NCBI GenBank assembly: GCA_937927965.1
Contig: CALEZA010000119.1
Span: 1 to 12,329 of the forward strand
DNA length: 12,329 nucleotides
Source of the DNA: an uncultured Candidatus Planktophila sp.
GTDB taxonomy: Bacteria; Actinomycetota; Actinomycetes; Nanopelagicales; Nanopelagicaceae
Direction of reading: 5' to 3'
Part shown: in pieces, positions 7,637 to 12,329 of the stretch
How positions within the stretch are numbered: position 1 is the first letter of the stretch
Layout of the letters: every line of letters starts with the position of its first letter
Notes under the pieces: generated by a model
The model's input: the letters and a program-made list of their open reading frames with translations, nothing else
The model's database searches: none
What the model was told of the DNA's origin: nothing
Position numbers and translations under genes: made by a program

Positions 7637-7648
7637 TAATTATGCAGA
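7611..7648. promoter_or_regulatory. Pair of ARG boxes (ArgR operator)
   Basis: Two palindromes occur side by side: GCATATTTATGC (7614-7625) and the perfect palindrome TGCATAATTATGCA (7633-7646). Their centres are 20 bp apart. Extended to 18 bp each they would be separated by 2 bp, matching the paired 18-bp boxes bound by one ArgR hexamer in well-studied bacteria. The first box abuts the -10 hexamer and the second covers the -35 position, so bound ArgR would block RNA polymerase. The second box begins at the pheT stop codon, with no terminator between pheT and argC. Confidence 0.82.
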
Positions 7649-10105
7649 CTAGATTGTGCGGAGAATCGCTCCAGTGGCTTTCTCGGCAGCGGCAACAGCA
7701 GCCTCACGCGCTGCCGACACCTCCGCGCCAGTGAGGGTGCGATCTGGGGCTCTAAAAACCAAAGAGAAGGCTAAGGAAATCTTTCCATCGCCGAGCTTGT
7801 CATAGCGATCGAAGAGGGAGATTGATTCTAGAAGATCACCTGCACCAGAACGAAGAGCGGTCTCAACGTCTGAAGCAGCAACATCCTTATCAACAATCAG
7901 TGCAACATCTTGAAGAGCTGCTGGCATAGTTCCCACTGTCGTAGGGCGTACTAGATCAGTATCAGGAAGGGCGCTCAAGCCCACTGCAAAGGCTGAGGAT
8001 CTCTCTGGAAGCCCGTAGGCCGCAACGATGCGTGGGTGAAGTTCGCCTGCATGTGCAACGGCCTTTCCATCAACAATGAGTTCAGCGCATCGACCTGGGT
8101 GCCAAGGAGCGAAATCAGAACGCTTAATACTCCACTGTAGATTACATAAATCGAGAATATCGGCAGCATAGGCAATCGCATCTTGCCAAGTGTAAGAACG
8201 AGCTGGTCCTTGCCAATCTTGGATTTCATTCTTGCCCACCAACAAACCTGCCACATGGAACGCTTGCGGCGGTACGGAGGCATAAATCGCATCAATCACC
8301 GATTGTTCTGGACGGGAACCTAGTTCAGGTGAGATAGATGGAACCAACTTCTGAGAACCACGGAAGATTGATCCCATCTCAAAGATTGCAAAGTCTCGAG
8401 CTCCTCGTGAAATATTTCGTGCTGCCACTTCAATCAATCCTGGGACAAGATGAACACGCATCAATGGGAATTCTTCAGACATGGGGTTGGCGATGCGATA
8501 TGTAGAAGCACGCTCCCCCACAAATCCCATTGAATCTATTGTTTCCTGATTAGTGAAAGGGAAGGTTTGAACCTCTGCAAATCCTCGGTTAGCCAACATT
8601 GAAGCGATTGCTCTGCGTCGCTTTTGTGTAGGCGTAAGTGAGGCATGGCGAGGTCGCGGCGGCAAAATTGATGGAATCTTGTCGTATCCAACCATTCGTG
8701 CAACTTCTTCTACAAAATCCGCAGGAGTTAGCAGATCCGATCGCCATGATGGAGGGTCTACCTCCCAAGTTGATTCGTTGACATCGCACCCAACTGAACG
8801 CAGGTGAGTTGCCACTTCAGAAGGTGATAGTTCAACACCCAGAATACGACTTACATACGCAGGATCTACCTTCACAACTGGTGCATAGCGAGGTTCGCCA
8901 TCAACAACAGTCTCAACATGCTGCGCCGTTGATAGTTCTGTCAATAACTGAACAAAACGAGCAGAGGCAAATTGGGCAAGAGAAGGGTCAACGCTGCGCT
9001 CTAGCCGGCGTGATGCCTCGGAAGATAACTTATGGCGGCGAGAATTCTTAGCTACGCAAACTGGATCAAATCGAACTGCCTCAACTGCAATTCGAACTGT
9101 TGATTCAGTGATTTCGGAATCTAAACCGCCCATAGTGCCTGCTAAAGCAAGCGGATGCTTGTCATCCCAGACCATCAAATCATCGGGATCAAGGGTGCGC
9201 TCTTGTCCATCGAGTGTGGTGAACTTTTGCGCTTTTCCTGCACGCTTAATCTTCAATCCACCAGAAATTTTATCAGCGTCAAATGCGTGAAGCGGTTGGC
9301 CAAGTTCTAGCATCACATAGTTGGTGACATCTACAACAAGAGAGATTGAGCGCATGCCCATCTTTTCGATGCGTCGGCGCATCCATATTGGAGTTTGCGC
9401 GCCCTGTTCAAAGTTTTCGAGAGTACGAAGGTAGAAAACGCTCGCTGCATCTTTATCAACGATAGAAGCGCTCACGCCAGTACCTGTTTTTTTGAATTCG
9501 AGATTACGAAGAGAATCGACAGGGTCAGAAAATTGCAGTCCGAGAGAAGCTGCGACTTCACGAGCAACACCGCGGATGCTAAGCGCATAACCTCGATCTG
9601 GGTTAACTGCGATATCAAATATGACATCGTTAATCTCAAGAGCTGCGATGGCATCCGCGCCGATCTCGACACTTCCCTCTTTGAAAGTCATGATTCCTGC
9701 ATGATCATCGCTGATACCCAGCTCACGACCTGAACAAATCATTCCGTTTGAAGTCTTGCCATAAGTCTCGCGAGCTGAAATTGCAAAATTACCTGGAAGA
9801 ACCGCACCTGGGATTGCCACTACAACAATGTCGCCCACTGCGAAATTAGTAGCTCCGCAAATTACAAAGCGGGTTTGACCTTCTCCACAATCTAACCCAA
9901 CATATCGAATGGGCTTTTTGAATTCCGTGATTTCCTCGATTGAGAGCACTTTTCCAAACTTGAGTGGTCCAGTCAGATCTGCTCCCTGGGAGATGATTTC
10001 CTCAACCTCAAAGCCCACACGAATAAGTCCATCGGAAATTTGCTCAGCAGTAATCGAGCTTGGAATATCGACAAATTCTTTGATCCAGGATAAAGGAGCG
10101 CGCAT
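7649..10105 (-). CDS. pheT: Phenylalanine--tRNA ligase beta subunit
   Basis: PheT is the large subunit of the alpha2-beta2 phenylalanyl-tRNA synthetase; it binds tRNA-Phe and hydrolyses mischarged Tyr-tRNA-Phe. The 818-residue length is normal for the full bacterial form. Domains in order are the N-terminal region with MRAPLSWIKEFV, an EMAPII-like tRNA-binding fold (about 43-155), the B3/B4 editing domain (about 215-385, with SSEASRRLERSVDP at 361-374), B5 (about 405-475, ending DFVEEVARMVGYDKIP), a catalytic-like core (about 490-700), and a C-terminal ferredoxin-fold anticodon-binding domain (about 724-818). The ATG overlaps the pheS stop by one base (TAATG), so it is cotranscribed and probably translationally coupled. 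No terminator follows, so some reading into argC is possible. Confidence 0.97.
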   Translation of the reverse strand: MRAPLSWIKEFVDIPSSITAEQISDGLIRVGFEVEEIISQGADLTGPLKFGKVLSIEEITEFKKPIRYVGLDCGEGQTRFVICGATNFAVGDIVVVAIPGAVLPGNFAISARETYGKTSNGMICSGRELGISDDHAGIMTFKEGSVEIGADAIAALEINDVIFDIAVNPDRGYALSIRGVAREVAASLGLQFSDPVDSLRNLEFKKTGTGVSASIVDKDAASVFYLRTLENFEQGAQTPIWMRRRIEKMGMRSISLVVDVTNYVMLELGQPLHAFDADKISGGLKIKRAGKAQKFTTLDGQERTLDPDDLMVWDDKHPLALAGTMGGLDSEITESTVRIAVEAVRFDPVCVAKNSRRHKLSSEASRRLERSVDPSLAQFASARFVQLLTELSTAQHVETVVDGEPRYAPVVKVDPAYVSRILGVELSPSEVATHLRSVGCDVNESTWEVDPPSWRSDLLTPADFVEEVARMVGYDKIPSILPPRPRHASLTPTQKRRRAIASMLANRGFAEVQTFPFTNQETIDSMGFVGERASTYRIANPMSEEFPLMRVHLVPGLIEVAARNISRGARDFAIFEMGSIFRGSQKLVPSISPELGSRPEQSVIDAIYASVPPQAFHVAGLLVGKNEIQDWQGPARSYTWQDAIAYAADILDLCNLQWSIKRSDFAPWHPGRCAELIVDGKAVAHAGELHPRIVAAYGLPERSSAFAVGLSALPDTDLVRPTTVGTMPAALQDVALIVDKDVAASDVETALRSGAGDLLESISLFDRYDKLGDGKISLAFSLVFRAPDRTLTGAEVSAAREAAVAAAEKATGAILRTI

Positions 10106-11118
10106 TAGAGTCCCACTCCAAACTGGCGAGTGAATCGAAGATCGCCTTCAACAATGTCATGCATATCTGTGATGCCATGTCGCACCATGAGTGTGCGCTC
10201 TAATCCCATGCCAAATGCAAAACCAGAATAGATCTCTGTATCAATTCCACAAGTAGCTAGAACCTTGGGGTTGACCATTCCGCAGCCACCCCACTCGATC
10301 CATCGACCATTAAAGAAGATATCGACTTCTGCAGATGGTTCAGTGAAAGGAAAGAACGACGGGCGAAGACGAGTAGTTACCTCTGTTCCAAACATGTGAC
10401 GGGCAAAGTTATCGAGGGTTCCCTTGAGATGGGCCATCGTGATGCCCTTATCAATAACAAGTCCTTCGACTTGATGGAATACAGGGCTATGAGTTGCATC
10501 TAGCTCATCAGCACGGAATGTGCGTCCAGGGCTAATCACATAGATAGGTGGCTCTTGTGAGAGCATGGTGCGAATCTGCACGGGTGATGTTTGTGTGCGA
10601 AGAACCATTCCGCTTTCAACTGGTTCGATATAGAAAGTATCTTGCATTGTGCGAGCGGGGTGATCAGCTGGGATATTGAGGGCATCAAAGTTAAGCCAAC
10701 CTGACTCGAGCTCAGGACCTTCTTCGACTGAGAAGCCTTGCTCAATAAAGAAGTCGGCAACTTCGTTCTTAATGATTGAAATCGGATGAAGGCCGCCTTT
10801 GTGGGAGCGCTGCACTGGAAGGGTGATATCTACAACCTCTTCTAGAAGAACTTTCGCATCGCGCTCTGCCTCAAGTTGAGATGTTCTATCAGCTAATGCT
10901 TTTGCGATGGAAGCCTTAGCATCTCCAATTAATTTTCCTGCTGAAGCCTTTTCATCAGGTGAAAGTGAACCCAGTGAGCGGCTGGCCAAAGAAATTGGTG
11001 CCTTATCCCCCACATGAGCAAGGCGAGCAGTCTTGAGCTCATCTAAATCTACAGCTGCTGCAAAAGCCTTCTCAGCGGCGCTGATCCAGCTTTCGATCTC
11101 AGATGTGTTGAGCGACAT
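10105..11118 (-). CDS. pheS: Phenylalanine--tRNA ligase alpha subunit
   Basis: PheS is the catalytic class II subunit that activates phenylalanine and loads it on tRNA-Phe, paired with PheT. The 337-residue protein has an N-terminal coiled-coil region (about 1-95) that contacts tRNA, then the catalytic domain. Marks are HPISIIKNEVADFF (111-124) in motif 1, LRTQTSPVQ (173-181), motif 2 around GRTFRADELDATHSPVFHQ (198-216), EWGGCGMVNP (275-284), and motif 3 GFAFGMGLERTLM (299-311). Ala301 is the usual residue in the phenylalanine pocket. No classic Shine-Dalgarno precedes the ATG, and a TAGAAT hexamer ends seven bases upstream, so a leaderless start is plausible. I saw no leader-peptide attenuator or T-box. 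Confidence 0.97.
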   Translation of the reverse strand: MSLNTSEIESWISAAEKAFAAAVDLDELKTARLAHVGDKAPISLASRSLGSLSPDEKASAGKLIGDAKASIAKALADRTSQLEAERDAKVLLEEVVDITLPVQRSHKGGLHPISIIKNEVADFFIEQGFSVEEGPELESGWLNFDALNIPADHPARTMQDTFYIEPVESGMVLRTQTSPVQIRTMLSQEPPIYVISPGRTFRADELDATHSPVFHQVEGLVIDKGITMAHLKGTLDNFARHMFGTEVTTRLRPSFFPFTEPSAEVDIFFNGRWIEWGGCGMVNPKVLATCGIDTEIYSGFAFGMGLERTLMVRHGITDMHDIVEGDLRFTRQFGVGL

Positions 11119-11131
11119 GGGTGCGATTCTA
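11119..11131 (-). promoter_or_regulatory. Possible leaderless promoter of pheST
   Basis: On the minus strand TAGAAT (bases 11126-11131) lies seven bases before the pheS ATG, which puts the start of transcription at or one base before the start codon. There is no good -35 hexamer 16-18 bp upstream; that region falls around the end of the preceding methyltransferase gene. The absence of a ribosome-binding site and the likeness to the argC start support it, but a single hexamer is weak evidence. Confidence 0.45.
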
Positions 11132-11137
11132 ACCTGT

Positions 11138-11926
11138 CTAAGCCTGTGAAAGGGTGAACATTACGATGGATGCAGCGGCGGATAAATTCAGACTTTCAGC
11201 ACGCCCAGCCATTGGAATAGTCACTGGTAACACTTGAGTAGAACCGAGTGACTCGGCGCTTACACCACGGGCTTCATTTCCGAAGATCGCGATGTAAGAG
11301 TTGGATTTATCCAAATCAAGTATTGATTTCTGGGCATGAGAAGAGAGCAAGAGGCTGGTATAGCCAACAGCTATTTTCTCCAGATCAGGAAAAGAGACAC
11401 CTTCAAAGACGGGAATATTCCATAGCGATCCTGCAGTAGAGCGCACGACCTTAGGTGAATAGAAATCAACGCTGCCAGGTGAAGTTATCACAGCAGTAAC
11501 ACCCATCGCATCGGCGCTTCGCAGGATTGTTCCAGCGTTGCCAGGGTCTTGGATTTCATGGAGATAGACAATTCTGGAAGCAGGACGGGTGAATAAATCT
11601 TGATAATTCTCAATATTCCTCTGTGGAATGTGGCAGAGCGCAAGGACGCCTTGAGGTGAAACCGTTGATGTCATCTCCTGCATCACAGCATCGCTGACTT
11701 CAACTACATCTATAGAACTCAAGTCATGATCGACAAGCTTGAGAAGTCCACCACTTGTTACATAAAGAGATTTAACTTTGGGTTCGCTCTTGCTGGCGAG
11801 AGCTTCACGAGCTGCCTGTACACCTTCTGCAATGAAAAGGCCACTCTCTTTTCTTTCCTTTACTCCCCTAGAACCGATAAGAGCCTTCACTCGCGCAACA
11901 TGTGGCGAGTGAAGGCTCTCAATCAT
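11138..11926 (-). CDS. SpoU/TrmH-family RNA 2'-O-methyltransferase
   Basis: This is a knotted (SPOUT) S-adenosylmethionine-dependent enzyme that methylates a ribose 2'-OH in rRNA or tRNA. The N-terminal substrate-binding domain (about 1-105) resembles an L30e/L7Ae fold and has the usual opening SPHVARVKAL (7-16) and LFIAEGVQAAREAL. The catalytic domain carries all three family motifs: DPGNAGTILRSADA (127-140; Asn130, Arg136), IFGNEARGVS (214-223; Asn217, Glu218), and IPMAGRAESLNLSAAA (237-252). The position after rplT and before pheS matches tsnR of mycobacteria, so an rRNA target is more likely, but the nucleotide methylated cannot be read from sequence. An AAGGA ribosome-binding site lies eight bases before the ATG. 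The first codons form a perfect 15-bp inverted repeat. Confidence 0.92.
   Translation of the reverse strand: MIESLHSPHVARVKALIGSRGVKERKESGLFIAEGVQAAREALASKSEPKVKSLYVTSGGLLKLVDHDLSSIDVVEVSDAVMQEMTSTVSPQGVLALCHIPQRNIENYQDLFTRPASRIVYLHEIQDPGNAGTILRSADAMGVTAVITSPGSVDFYSPKVVRSTAGSLWNIPVFEGVSFPDLEKIAVGYTSLLLSSHAQKSILDLDKSNSYIAIFGNEARGVSAESLGSTQVLPVTIPMAGRAESLNLSAAASIVMFTLSQA
11880..11919 (-). repeat. Perfect 15-bp inverted repeat in the start of the methyltransferase gene
   Basis: Arms AGAGCCTTCACTCGC (11880-11894) and GCGAGTGAAGGCTCT (11905-11919) are exact reverse complements with a 10-base loop. In the mRNA the stem begins eight bases from the A of the start codon and spans codons 3 to 16. It is not followed by a U run, so it does not look like a terminator. 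A stem this long within the footprint of an initiating ribosome could lower or regulate translation, or act as an RNase III site. Function is inferred; the pairing is seen directly. Confidence 0.8.
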
Positions 11927-11934
11927 CGGAAATA

Positions 11935-11939
11935 TCCTT
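11935..11939 (-). promoter_or_regulatory. Ribosome-binding site of the RNA methyltransferase gene
   Basis: AAGGA on the minus strand lies eight bases before ATG at 11926, supporting this start. It sits in the 32-base gap after rplT, where no convincing terminator or promoter is visible, so the gene is probably cotranscribed with rplT. Confidence 0.6.
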
Positions 11940-11958
11940 AAGGGATTTTCGTACTGAA

Positions 11959-12324
11959 TTACTTAGAAGCTGCTGCTACTTGAGCTCGAGCAACATCTAC
12001 GAGCTGCTTGAAGGCAGCTGGATCATTTGTCGCAATATCTGAAAGAACGCGACGGTCGATCTCAAGACCTGCAAGCTTTAGGCCCTGGATGAGACGGTTA
12101 TATGTAAGACCATTCTCGCGAGCTGCTGCATTGATGCGCTGGATCCAGAGCTGACGGAAATCGCCCTTCTTATCCTTGCGGTCATTGAATGCATAGACCA
12201 TTGAGTGAGTGACTTGCTCCTTAGCCTTTGTGAAAAGGCGTGAACGCTGTCCGCGATATCCGCTAGCACGCTCAAGGGTTGTGCGACGCTTCTTAGCTGC
12301 GTGTACTCCGCGCTTTACTCTCAT
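11959..12324 (-). CDS. rplT: 50S ribosomal protein L20
   Basis: L20 binds 23S rRNA early in assembly of the large ribosomal subunit. The 121-residue protein is complete and of normal length. Its basic N-terminal extension, [20 protein letters not shown], is followed by [17 protein letters not shown] and the conserved [25 protein letters not shown] and DRRVLSDIA blocks of the globular domain. In most bacteria it is the last gene of infC-rpmI-rplT, and those genes are expected just beyond the right edge. In some bacteria L20 represses its own operon by binding the mRNA leader; that region is outside this window, so nothing can be said about it here. The ribosome-binding site is also cut off by the window edge. 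Confidence 0.98.
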   Translation of the reverse strand: MRVKRGVHAAKKRRTTLERASGYRGQRSRLFTKAKEQVTHSMVYAFNDRKDKKGDFRQLWIQRINAAARENGLTYNRLIQGLKLAGLEIDRRVLSDIATNDPAAFKQLVDVARAQVAAASK

Positions 12325-12329
12325 CGGTT

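Noticed and set aside
8295..10105. Several plus- and minus-strand open frames of 60-112 codons within pheT
   Set aside because: All are shadows of pheT in other frames: they lack start signals and family resemblance, and pheT itself is full length with all domains intact.
11927..11958. Possible attenuator between rplT and the methyltransferase (ATCC-CTTAA-GGAT)
   Set aside because: Only four base pairs and no U run; part of it is the ribosome-binding site of the next gene.
1..12329. A new defence, mobile or biosynthetic system
   Set aside because: Every gene is a recognisable housekeeping gene in known actinobacterial order, with no atypical base composition, integrase, transposase, direct-repeat array or unassigned gene.

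Overview
This is an ordinary, densely packed core-genome region from an actinobacterium. Every gene is on the minus strand, so transcription runs from the right edge to the left. Read that way, the order is rplT, a SpoU/TrmH-family RNA methyltransferase, pheS, pheT, argC, argJ, argB, argD, argR, argH and tyrS. After tyrS come a terminator and the promoters and leader of an rRNA operon whose 16S gene should begin just beyond the left edge. The order rplT - methyltransferase - pheST - arg cluster - (later) tyrS is the known actinobacterial arrangement (compare Mycobacterium tuberculosis rplT-tsnR-pheST-argCJBDFRGH, with tyrS some way further on), here compressed. The moderate GC content, frequent 1- to 8-base gene overlaps and near-absence of spacers suggest a streamlined lineage, for example freshwater acI / Nanopelagicales. 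That placement is inference from style and gene order, not a database result.

Right end (about 11.1-12.3 kb): ribosomal protein L20, then an rRNA/tRNA 2'-O-methyltransferase whose first codons contain a perfect 15-bp inverted repeat. Centre (7.65-11.1 kb): pheS and pheT, the two subunits of phenylalanyl-tRNA synthetase, overlapping by one base. A -10-like hexamer immediately before pheS suggests its own leaderless promoter.

Arginine block (1.6-7.6 kb): argC, argJ, argB and argD are chained by ATGA overlaps, followed by argR and argH. Two palindromic ARG boxes lie in the 47-bp gap between pheT and argC, directly behind a -10 hexamer placed so that the transcript would begin at the argC ATG. 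ArgR, encoded in the same operon, should therefore repress its own operon when arginine is plentiful. Together the enzymes convert N-acetylglutamate to ornithine (ArgB, ArgC, ArgD, ArgJ) and split argininosuccinate into arginine (ArgH). argF and argG, which usually sit between argD/argR and argR/argH, are cleanly absent. ArgB lacks the N-terminal extension linked to arginine feedback inhibition.

Left end (1-1.6 kb): tyrS overlaps argH by four bases and so looks like the last gene of the arginine operon. A strong 15-bp hairpin terminator follows, then two tandem sigma-70-type promoters sharing an 11-base repeat, then the conserved actinobacterial 16S rRNA leader motif.

I see no mobile element, CRISPR array, tRNA gene, phage gene or plausible new multigene system. 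The points of interest are regulatory and evolutionary details of known genes.
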